In this document: one piece after another, positions 23,103-33,845 of the stretch
Numbering within the stretch: position 1 is the first letter of the stretch
Layout of the letters: each line of letters begins with the position of its first letter
Notes under the pieces: model-generated
Database searches by the model: none
Seen by the model: only the letters and a program-made list of their open reading frames with translations
Told to the model about the DNA's origin: nothing
Position numbers and translations under genes: made by a program
Assembly: GCF_051622035.1 (NCBI RefSeq)
Contig: NC_135357.1
Span: 21,380,256-21,444,255, forward strand
Direction of reading: 5' to 3'
Origin: Arctopsyche grandis
Taxonomy: Eukaryota > Arthropoda > Insecta > Trichoptera > Hydropsychidae
Length of the DNA: 64,000 bases

Positions 23103-24414
23103 ATGACTTCCAAAACATATTCAATGCTTTTTGTATTTCTGTTTGTGACTGGCAATGTTCACACGAAATCAGATGTAAGTAAATAGTTATAGTATATGTA
23201 ATAATCAAAAACTTTGATTAATTCTATTTTTTTAAATATAAACAGAAAAAGATGGCTTTGACCTGGAAAGAAATTGTATCGTGTCCCAATTTTGAAAATA
23301 AGTACATTGACATCTCAAGAGTGAACATTTATATGGCTAATGAAACAACAGTCCAACTAAAAGGAAACATTGAAATAAATATCGATTTAAATAAACCAAT
23401 ACAGGTACTAGATGTTATAATATAATACCTAATTTGATAAGTGTATAAATATAAGTTGCAGTTTAATTAAAAATTATATTCGTCAGTTGAAAGCTGTTGT
23501 CGAGAAGTACATTGGTAGTGGTAAATACATGACGATGCTGAGTTATAATGTGGAATTGTGTGAAAAACTTAATGGATCAGACGATGATTGGAGTGTATAT
23601 ATAAATTCCTTGAGACCTATTCCTACTGCATGTCCTCTTATTAAGGTATGAATAAGTGTTGAGAACAATTGTCATCTTTTTTCCTTAAAATTTTATTCAG
23701 TTGTTGTTGTGTTGACATTAAAAACAACACAAGCTATTCTTCAGTCGAGTATAAACTTTGTGAGGCAGAATGCTTTAGCTAGTCACATGACATTTAGAGC
23801 ACATTGCGTGTTGACACTGTTGAGACAGCCATTCAAAATCTCAAATATCTGAATACCGAAAATTCAGCGTTCTGATTGCTTTTTCAAGTAAACTTTATTT
23901 GGAATCGGCCGACGATTGGAGAGTTGGTACATTCCTGCTTCACTTGTTGATACTTTGTATACACATAAGGTAAAAATAATATTAGAGTGGCACTATGTAG
24001 CACAGTGGAATCTGGAAACACACATTGAAGCTGCCTCGCAGTGTATACATATGTATATACCCAGCTTGAGATATGCCTCACTAAGTGCATGCCCAATCTG
24101 AGAATACTGATAATACTAATTCATGGTGTGTTAGGTAAATCTAATCAAAAAAAATTTCTCACCAAAATAAAACAAAAAAATTCGAATTATAATCAATTAA
24201 AATTATTGGCAAAATTCTTTTCTTTCAGAATAAGTATGATGTTAGTAATATTCAACCACAGACAACTAACTTTGAGTTGAAGAGAGATATGATTGGAACA
24301 TACAAATCTACAATTAATATGTATAGAATTGAAAAATCTCCAACTGGAATACCCGGAGCTAAAACCATTTGGGCATGTCTTCAATTAAATTTCGATGTAG
24401 ACGACGCAGAATAA
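23103..24414 (+). CDS. small secreted protein, DUF1091/ML-like
   Basis: Exons 23103-23174, 23246-23404, 23487-23645 and 24229-24414 join in phase to 191 residues. An N-terminal signal peptide is visible (SMLFVFLFVTGNVHT). The mature part is a beta-rich domain with four cysteines (IVSCPNF, VELCEKL, TACPLIK, IWACLQL) and the order YNVELCEKL - RPIPTACPLIKNKYDV - GTYKSTINMYR, which resembles insect DUF1091 and MD-2-like lipid-recognition proteins. That likeness is from pattern only; the ligand and role are unknown. An upstream in-frame ATG at 23085 would add six residues (MLIAQQ); 23103 is preferred because it gives the more typical charged n-region. Several in-phase conserved splice sites make the gene itself secure. 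Confidence 0.8.
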
Positions 24415-25017
24415 TTTTTTTAATATATGAAAAAACTTCTGATCGTCTATGTATTACAAATTAGGTTAATTCTTTTCGATTTTAAATATTTCACATTATG
24501 CGGGTGTAAAATAAAAGAATCTAAAATTCTATGACAATTGTTTTTTTCAAGAATCCTATGAAATGGTAAAAATATCGTATCGAATTTGTTACTTTATCTA
24601 TGTATGTACGTAGTAACAATAGATGAAGTTTTGTGATTTCCGTGGATTCGTTGATCGGTTTGGGAGATAATTGAATCCAAAAACTTAAAAAAAAGAGAGG
24701 ACACCTATAAGGGGAGGTACCATTTCTAGCCAACTTAAAAATTTGGAAAAATTTTACGTCGGTCGTTTATTTCAAGAATAAAGTTATGTACGTATATGTT
24801 ACACCAAATCCGTGAAATTGTATAACATATATACCATGTTAATTAATTCGTATTTTATCTTCAACGGATGTTTTTGGGTGTATTATAGATCTGCTCTTTT
24901 TTAAATATACATATGTATAATATTTATAAAAGTGTAATATAAATTATAAGTCTGCAAATATTTTTTGAAATTTTATAATTTTTTTGGTATCTAATAATGA
25001 ATGCTCAATAAAAATAT
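24415..25017. other. convergent 3' flanks
   Basis: Space between the 3' end of the secreted-protein gene (AATAAAAG near 24511) and that of MRPL39 on the other strand. No gene seen. Confidence 0.5.
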
Positions 25018-26734
25018 TTATGCAATCGCCTGGTTGTATGATTGACTATCGTCAACTTCTGAATAAAATGGCTCAAATGGTGACTTTGCTGGATTCTAGA
25101 AAAAATTCATAAAATTATGTTATATTAAACAGTACAATGTCCACGATATAAGGAAGTATTGTGATTACCATTTTTTTGGCTCGTTCTTCTAAAATATTGT
25201 ATGCCATATGATTTATTATAATTCCTACAGGAAGAGCAACTCCTTGGAATCTATGAAGTGTTAAATTCTTGTCATCTAGTATTCCCGATAGCTTATGGAT
25301 GGCAGCGATAGTGACACGTCCAATTAAGTTTAGATTACCAATCATGGGTCCTTTCGAAATGTCTATATGATTTCCAGCTCTATATAAAGTTACTTGTCCT
25401 AAAATAAATTTGGGTTAAAACTATTATTCATAATTTTCGAATGGTAAACGATTGAATATACCTTCGTTCTTCTGTGCTATATCAGGTATCTGTCGAGATT
25501 TGTGTTCATTATCTTCGAACATTAATTGGGCCAAATCTCGCGATACCGACAATCGTTCTATAGGTGTATCAGATTGCGTTAAACGAATGAATTCACCACT
25601 CAAAACTTTAAGATCTTGTTGGGAAGGTTCCCAATCTGATAAACTACATAACTCCACATCATATACAAAAGATCCAGACCTAACTGTAATTACATAAAGA
25701 AAATATTAAAGCTTAGAAACTTTTGGATAGCAATATATGTATGTATAATACATTAGTAATAAAAAAATACCGTCTGGGGTAGGAAAGCTATGTAATTTGA
25801 CTTCAAAATTATTTTTAAAAGCTTTAGCTGCTGTTGCTCCCAAAGCAAACGAACAAGTTCGCCAAAATGCTGTGTTAACTTTGGTTGGATCATTTATCAT
25901 AAAGTTGAGTAACTAAAAAAAAGACATATTTTTAAATAATCAAAATAATCTAAGCTAATTAAAATATTAAATATATGTAGGTCAAAAGTACTTCTAGGCT
26001 GCAACTATGTGTAAGAGGACGTTGCATATCCCAAACGATACTTCCATCAATAAGGGCTAAAGCACTTCGTTGCACAAGGTTTAAACTTAAATCTGTATAA
26101 AATCAATTAAAATATATTAATCATAATTTCATATTTTACACAGCGGTGGATAGTGGAGGTTTCTCCATCTTGTAGACAGGATTTCACATATACTTGGCGA
26201 CGCCTGAGTATCTACATATACACTAGTACACAATGATTTCCATAATTGAATAACAATTGACAATGATGACATTAGCATATGTATATTTTAGCTGGAAAAG
26301 GGGTTATACGTGCATAAATATTTGAGTTGTAAAATTCCCTGTAGGGTGTGCGCGCATGAGAATGTTCCAAGATTGATATTAAACTTTCTGAAAGTTTGCC
26401 CCTAAAACTAAGGTGTGGCAAAAAAAAAAATGGATCGATCAGATAACCCTAAACATGGCATACCACTTTATTCGTACTATTGAAAGTCATTTTTTAAATT
26501 AACTTCTTTACAGGTGTTGTGAAATGTAGGTACATTAGATTGTTAATTTCTTACGTCTAGCACAGTCGAAAGGCGTTGAAATATCTTTGTTCATAAACAT
26601 GGTCACATCTTTAGGAGTCCCCAAATATCTGACTTCAATTTTTTCTATACGTCCTACGCTCTCTTGCTGTCTTTTCTTCTCTAAAGAGAATAGGTGGTTC
26701 CGTTTCTCGATGGCTTCTATTGAACTCGCTTTTC
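25018..26734 (-). CDS. mRpL39: mitochondrial large-subunit ribosomal protein mL39 (MRPL39), 5' exon missing
   Basis: Structural protein of the mitochondrial large ribosomal subunit with a TGS-like domain related to threonyl-tRNA synthetase (family knowledge). Minus-strand exons: 26555-26734, 25992-26092, 25771-25912, 25462-25683, 25169-25398 and 25018-25095, all in phase. Motifs in order: KRQQESVGRIEKIEVRYLG, MNKDISTPFDCARHLS, QRSALALIDGS, VWDMQRPLTHSCSLE, VNTAFWRTCSFALG, GSFVYDVEL, RFQGVALPVG and ILEERAKKM. The first exon shown starts in phase 1 after a ttattag acceptor, so a short exon with the start codon and mitochondrial presequence must lie upstream; I could not choose it between about 26760 and 27050. 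The last exon adds 25 residues ending YNQAIA. Confidence 0.92.
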
Positions 26735-27100
26735 CTAATAAATAAAACAAAATAAATAAACCATATCATTTTGACAGCGAGAGGTTAGTCGAAGCGTTTA
26801 ACCTAAAATCTAGTAACGAATCTCAAGTAAGATGTGATTTGATTACGAATTAATGGAGAGACGATCAGCTGCGTAAATTGAAGGAAACGAGGAGTCAAAT
26901 AACGGGCGCTACGCCCCGCGGGGGCCCACACGCTCATTCTTCAACGAGATTATTTTCACCCTCGCGTTTTCTTTCTCGTTCTCTCTTGTTAAAAGTCTAT
27001 AACAATTGATTCAACGGCCATATCGTGCGTATTTTACTGGTAAGTATTTTAGGGTAATTGAATTATTACGCACATTGCGATCGCCCAAAAGACAATTTTT
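26735..27100. promoter_or_regulatory. probable MRPL39 promoter and start region, possibly bidirectional
   Basis: A GC-richer patch (about 26880-26960, CGGGCGCTACGCCCCGCGGG) separates MRPL39 from a plus-strand consensus donor, TTTTACTG|GTAAGT, at about 27036-27048. This could be a shared promoter, with a non-coding plus-strand first exon near 26960-27041. Inference from base composition and one splice consensus only. Confidence 0.35.
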
Positions 27101-28599
27101 CCCATGAAAATCGTGAATACGGAATATTTGACACTCGAGTTCTCGTTGGTATGATGGACTTTTCGGCTGCCAGATGTTCCGTTATAGAGATTTTAGTGAC
27201 TTTTGGGCTAGCGTTTTGTGGGCAATAATCACCGAACCGTATTTTAGACTTTTTTTTTTCAATATTTTAATATGAAAGGTCAGTATACATGTATGTATAA
27301 ATAATAAAAAGTCAGTATTTATATTAAAAGGTCAGAATTTAAACATAAATGGTTAGTATTAATGTTAAATGGTAGTTTTATTTTGACGAATGGCCAGTAT
27401 TACATTTGATTGGTATCAACACAATACTGGTACGATATTCATGGACAATTCTATCCAACAGGCATTGCTATTTGTTCTGGCGAATGTACGTCAGTTTTTT
27501 ATTTTGTCCATTTGTTATTTACACTGACATTTAATAATATGATAATGACCATTTTGTAATAAAATACTGGTCAAACACTGATTTATATACTTAACGAAAT
27601 TGATTAAAATACTGGCCATTTAATTTTTTGCCCATATAAACTCAGAATATTGATATTTCAAATTGTACAAATTCAGAATATATGTAATGTGCCATAAGAG
27701 AAGGGACCAAAAACATCCATTTTAGCCACTCTATCTCAGAGAAATGTTTATAAAGTTTCTCTGCTCTATCTACCCCTTTTTTATGCGTATTTTATGATAC
27801 AAAATGTGGGGTCACCCAAATTTTGGAACAACGGGTTTTCCAAATTTTTTTTCAAAAAATTTATTTTGTAAATATATATGTATATACATTATTTTTCGTC
27901 CAAGGAACCATTCCATGAAAGTTCATTAAATTTTCAAGATTTGTATAATTTTTGACAAAACTTATATGAATTTTTAGTTTAAATAGTGGGCTTCCGGAAA
28001 CCATTAGGCAGGGTGACACCACTGGTTGGCGGTCAAAATAAGAATGAGATATTTGGAAACTGACGAAGCCGTTTACCAAGTTTTTGTAACATAGTGGTAT
28101 AGCATGCATAGACTTAACATTTTTTTCTCTCAAATCGGGACAATTTTGAGTGCTCAAAGCACAATTTCACACCCAATTCATTAATAAATGTTAAAATATC
28201 CAAGTAAAAATACTGCTCTACAAAATCTATTTTACCATATCTCAATGTATGAAAGATATCGATTATAAAATTTTGTTAATTCCTGTAGGATTAAACAGTA
28301 TAAATTTATGCTATCACGCTTTTCCTCAATATTCGTTTTTAATTTCATCGTTCATTGATAATATCAATTGCACTCGCTTTTGTATTTTCCATAATCAAGA
28401 TATGTAGATTTGTAAAACAATTAGAGCTTGCACAACCCAAAAATACATTCTACTACAATCAATCAAAGAACCGTTCTATCATCACTGGACGGTTGTCTCC
28501 CTTCAAAGATTCCAGGCATTCTGCCAATAGCTGGAAGTCATATGTATGTATGTATGTATATTCAGCACTTTTTAATTATTACCAAATAGCTGGGACAAA
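27101..28599. other. intergenic or intron, diverged simple units
   Basis: Around 27270-27620 a loose unit (AAAAGGTCAGTATTTATATT, then GGTTAGTATTAATG, GGCCAGTATTACATTTG, TACTGGTC) recurs many times, as in a decayed minisatellite. The rest is AT-rich with nothing recognised. Confidence 0.4.
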
Positions 28600-28669
28600 A
28601 TGACAACCAGTAGAGCCGCCCGCATCACACCTCGAAACCTGAACAATCCCAGTCAAACTGAGACATATG
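28600..28669 (+). CDS. possible first coding exon of an unknown gene
   Basis: ATG at 28600 opens 23 codons (start MTTSRAARITPRNLN) to a consensus donor G|GTAAGC at 28670. A cag acceptor-like site lies about 37 bp upstream of the ATG (28563-28565). The stretch is clearly GC-richer than its surroundings, as true exons here are. It might connect to the plus-strand donor near 27041 as a 5' non-coding exon. I found no following exon and do not recognise the peptide, so it may be spurious. Confidence 0.35.
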
Positions 28670-31600
28670 GTAAGCCAAAGCATGCACATATTATATTCTT
28701 GTCAATTTGATGATGGGAATATAATATATACGTATGTATATAGAATATAACTTTTATTTCATGAAATGAAACAGAAGGGGCATGAAATAAATAAAATATT
28801 TCATATAATATATTTAATATTTCTTGCGTACATTACATAAAAAATTTATTAATTACAAATAAAATTAACAGACTTTTAATTTACAATAATGCAGAGTACT
28901 AAAAGTCGTGCACTACAGGAACAATAAGAAAAAGCCATAACTCTTTCCGATTTTTTTAAAATTTCAAGTCCATTTTAATAAAATTAATATCAGCATCGTA
29001 TGAACTTACTGCAAAGGACACTTATGGGTTCTATAATACGCGACTTTTGGTAAACTTGTGCATGAGAGTGTGTAATACGTGTATACATGTATGTATGTGT
29101 GAAGTATCCCATATATACAGATGATATTGCCAAATAATTAATGAATGTCAGATCTCGGAATTATTTTATATTGACGAATATAAGTCTCAATCGCGCGAGC
29201 AATAAGACCATAGTCTATAAATAATTTCACGTACAATTTAAAGAAACGTTCAGTCCCGAACATGACTTTGGGTCTTTACAATATTTAAAAATACAATATG
29301 CCTCTCCGTTCGTACCCAATTTAATAAAAACGGAGTAATAAAAGATTTAAAATTTTTGATACAGTGGAAATCATTTGTAACGAAAACGTAGGGACTGAAA
29401 TATTTTTTCGTGTTAAAGTTAATTACAAAAGCATTTCGTCAGGACCAAAATATGATTCCAAACGATTTCGCCTAAATCGATTTTCACAGTACATGTTGTA
29501 TTAGAATCTATGCGATACAATAAATTATTAAAATCATTGATTGTAATTCAAGGCTCGATTAGAAAACTACAATATATCTCAGCTGCAATATAAATTATTG
29601 TTGTCAGTTTCCCACGTAAATTTGAAAGGAAAGTTGACATCAAACAACACATGATGTAAGCACGGTAGCGTTACATTTCCCCGTCTATATACTAAAAAAT
29701 TAAGGCCCCGAACAAACTGGTGTATTATTTAAATAAATTTCATCCATTGATACTTCGTATATGTATGAATAATGTAACAAAAAAGAGGGAGGGAAAGAAA
29801 AGGGGCAATCGAAACATATTTACACGCCTGTATGTATGTCTGTATGTGTGAATTAGTTCTTTAATTCGTGTAATTTTAACTAAGTAAAGTAATAATTTAA
29901 AACTATGAGTTCTATTAATAGAATTTTTTGATTGCGGATTAGAAAGTCGCTAATGCGTTCAGAGCTTAAATTGTAAATAAACAATAATTAAATGCGAGTT
30001 AGTGCTCCACTAACATTATTTGTCGAAAGGCCACAACCAACAAAGTCAGGGAAACGCTGTCTCGTGGTCAATATAAAAAGGAATACACCAAAATCCTATT
30101 TGGTAATATGATCTCGGCCTTTTAAGGTCGGAGGCCATTAAAAGTAAGGAAAATAGTAACACTTTGATGTTAAAAACGTAGTTATAACACTTTTCACATT
30201 TAATTTAACAAACAGAATGATTTGTTATTTATTATGGCATTTCTAATTAATTTTGTAGTTGAGAGCTCAGTGCAACAATCTAATATTAATTATATTAATA
30301 ATAACAGATCTTTAAATTAATGAATGTACTTGCCTCAAGTGGTATTATAAATTGTGTTTCTATATTTAACGCCGTTTCAAGGAATAATTTTCATGAACCG
30401 TAGCAAATCAGAACTGCACAATTTCCAAATGTACAATTATATAGACCCTACCTAAGTAAATAATGTATACATATTTATTTACTGTAAAACATTTGTCAAT
30501 TTGCATGTATGATTCAGAACTGTGACGACATGCATCGCTTGGTTCCATTAGACAAAACTACGTTTAAATATGAAACGCCAAAATAATGGCCTAATGCAAG
30601 TAATGATTCAAATTAAATTGACACGTTGCGCATTTACTCGCTAATGAATTGCAAATGCGAATTCAAATTTATTTGGACATTGAAATAAATAAGGTCTGAA
30701 ATAATAAATATCAATGGTAATTTTAAATCGATTATCGATTCCTTTCCAAAAATAACCTGATATAGAAATGGGCAAAACACTAGTAGTATGTAATGTGGAA
30801 ACATCATTGATATCTTGTTCTATGTAGGGGCTGTGTTTATGGTTATGTACAAGCAAGCATACATTTTTACCAACATGCACTGAGCTAAGATAATTTTTTA
30901 TGAAAATATGGACAACTGCATCGGTACGTGAAGTAATGCAAGCAATTTGTGCAAAAGCTGTTAAACATAGGTACCCAAAGCCTTAGATAATCCTTCATTA
31001 GTATCTAAATTACATACATTTGAATTAACATGTGAAATATACAATATGTATATAAGTTAAACAAAGATGTGAAAAAAAAACAAACAACAAACAATTGAGA
31101 TCTATACAACAGACACATGCCACTAATAGCGACAAACCAAAATCGTTTATACATCATTTACGATTATATTTGAATTGAAAAAAATTTACATTTTTACTGA
31201 AAAACACAAATCAGCTTGAAAAAATTCAGGCGTTTGACGCAATGACATATCATACATATGTAACGGAGAAGTGTTTGTCGCTCTCAATTAACAAGTCTAA
31301 AATTCGGTTCCATTCAAAGTATTGTTGTGTCAAAAGTCGTATATTGCGCTAATTTATAAAAAAAAAGTCATCAACAAGAATTTTCCTTTCACAACAACAA
31401 AATAAACTACGTACTTTAAATTTTCGTAATAAAAAATTTAAAAACACTTGTAGTCATGGTTTCTTACATATGGAGGTATTTATATTATTATTTCATTTTA
31501 CGCATTTGTATTATTAACACAAAGCTTGTCATCTCAGACTTTTGAATTAGAATATAATAGTACATACATTAAATAAGATGATAATTTTATATATTTTAGT

Positions 31601-32339
31601 TACATATAAATTTGATTTGGTATCACACCCGTATTTATTTTATCAAGTGAAAATTTTTCATGAACAACGAATGTAACAATGCTAAATGAAAAAATAATAA
31701 TGAAACAATCAGCGAAAATGCGAGATGACAAGTTCATGTAAATTTATTATAGTTTATTTTCCCCTCAGTATCAATATATCACTTTGTAGACCACACCACT
31801 AAGTCAGTTAATTTGGAGAATCTGGTAATCAGTCATTAAGTTCAATAATACTATTAGGCGAGGATTTCACAATTTCACTCACTCGAATCCTGCAACAAAA
31901 TGAAATAAAATAAATAAATGAAATTATTATCATATCACTTATGATAAAATAATGTATCATCTGTCACATAATTAAACACAACGGTAAAGACGCAATTAGA
32001 TTCGCCTGATTTCTCATTCAATTTTGTTTCATAAAATAATATCATAATATATGTATGTGTATGTATAAAAAAACGAACAGAATGTATATATGAGTGAGCG
32101 CATCGACAAGTATAGAGATTTCACAAAAACAAATTTTACAATTATCAAGAGTTATTATATCGATTTCGATTCCAGTTCAGTTCCGGATTCCTATTTCAGT
32201 TACAATTACGATTGTTGTTGTTTGTTATTATTTGTATACATATCACTTTATTTTGTATCAATTCTTTTTCTGAAACCATCTGTTGAAATATTAACATGTA
32301 CATAACATTGTGTATATGTGTATTTTAGTATATTGATCA

Positions 32340-32760
32340 GTATGGGATTTTCTCTTCTTAGAAAAGTCAAATTTTTTTTGCCCACAATGTATCACGCTGA
32401 AAATTTATATTTGTATTCTTTATGTACTAACATAGGGCCTTAGCACACTGACTGGACTGTCTGTTGAGGATCTCCAGTTGCGTACGCCAGGACGTCTGTT
32501 TTCATACAAATGAGCGATAGCCGCCACACTAAACGGACGGTTCGCAAGTCCGCTAGTGTGGCGGCTATCGCTCCTTTGTATGAAAACGGACGTACTGGCG
32601 TATGCAACGGGAGATCCGCAACGGACGGTCCAGCCAGTGTGCTGAGGCCCTTAGATTTGATAAGGTTTTGGCTAGAATTAGTAAACTGGAAGTAGTAATT
32701 AATAATATTTATAAAAGAATATTTCATTATATTAATATCTGTGATTATTTGTATTATCTA
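32340..32760. repeat. dispersed repeat, copy related to 17700-18460
   Basis: Shares ACGCTGAAAATTTATATTTG, TGTATTCTTTATGTACTAA and GGTTTTGGCTAGAATTAGTAA with 17830-17915. It is split by the MITE 32435-32650, and the other copy shows the empty site. Confidence 0.65.
32435..32650. mobile_element. 216-bp foldback MITE
   Basis: Inverted ends GGGCCTTAGCACACTG / CAGTGTGCTGAGGCCC continue inward through CGGACG and AGCGATAGCCGCCACACTA, making almost the whole element a palindrome. The uninterrupted relative near 17850 reads ...TACTAAATTAGAG, so insertion was at a TTA-like triplet (ATA left, TTA right), fitting a PIF/Harbinger-type target. Confidence 0.82.
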
Positions 32761-33845
32761 ATGATTTGAATCTGAAATCGAAATGGAATTTTTCACGAAT
32801 TTTCAATAATTTTCAAACCATGATTTCGATTTATTTTATTGTATTAAAATATATTTTATACATAACAGCCGGGATTACAAATTTGTCACCTGGGGCAAAG
32901 GGAAAAAAATAATTTTGTGGGCTTAATCTAAATTTAAAGGGGGGCGTAATAGATGACTTGTAATATTAAAACATTATATTACAGTATGTAAAACGTGAGT
33001 TTAATATATTTTTAAGATAAGAATACCATAAATAAAATATTATTATTGTTATTAAATATGTTCTATTAAAAAAAAAAACCATCAGGTGAAAATTTTTTTT
33101 GGACGTTTGAGAAAGCCTTGAGTAGAATATGAACTCAATGGGCCAATGTTCGAATAAGAGTATCTTTGTCTATGATGAGTCAGGATTTCTTAAATTAATC
33201 ATTACTGATTTATTTGACATGCAAGACCGGACATTTTTTGGTTCCTTAGTAATTTAGAATACATGGAATTGAATTGAAACCCTCGAATTGAAATGAGTTT
33301 GGAAACTTATTTTTCAAGTAACATTAGTGCACCGAATTTGTTGAAAACATAATAATATAATGATTTTAATTTTTACACATACGACTTTGGCAGAATTGAA
33401 ATGTACGGCGTTTTACTTGCAGTCAGCAATTGTGATTCACGAGTCATAAATTATAAAAATCATAAACTTAAATGTAATTTTTGCCTTTTACATAGCCAAT
33501 CAATATTGGCAAAACTAGAATAGTTTTTTCAAAACTTATGAAAGGGTATGGAAATTTTGGATTTTCACGAAAGGGAGCAGCGCTCCCGTCTATTTCGAGC
33601 CCTGATTTGAATTCATTTTATTTTAAAATTATGAAGAGTATACACATTCATTCTAAAATTGGATCTAGTATATGATCCTGGTTGTTATTAAGTTTTCATT
33701 TTGTAGTAGGCGTGTGAAATAATCTTTATCAGCGATTTTTTCTTAGTAGCTTTCAAGATAGTCGAACCTAGCAGATTAATTTACTATGTGTAACAGAAAT
33801 ATAAATTGCCAGTCTAATGTTTTACATAAAACAATATCTCCTACT

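Larger units (their letters stand above)
28670..33845. other. long AT-rich stretch, possible slimb 3' UTR/intron
   Basis: About 5 kb with few recognisable transposons compared with the rest. Contains the MITE 32435-32650 and its host repeat, and a GC-richer patch near 32868-33607 that could be a decayed DNA element (CAGCCGGGATTACAAA ... CGAGCCCTG). A possible alternative slimb acceptor lies at 31889-31892. No further coding exon was recognised. Confidence 0.4.

Noticed and set aside
32868-33607. Candidate DNA element beginning CAGCCGGGATTACAAA
   Set aside because: The supposed ends do not pair and no duplication flanks them.
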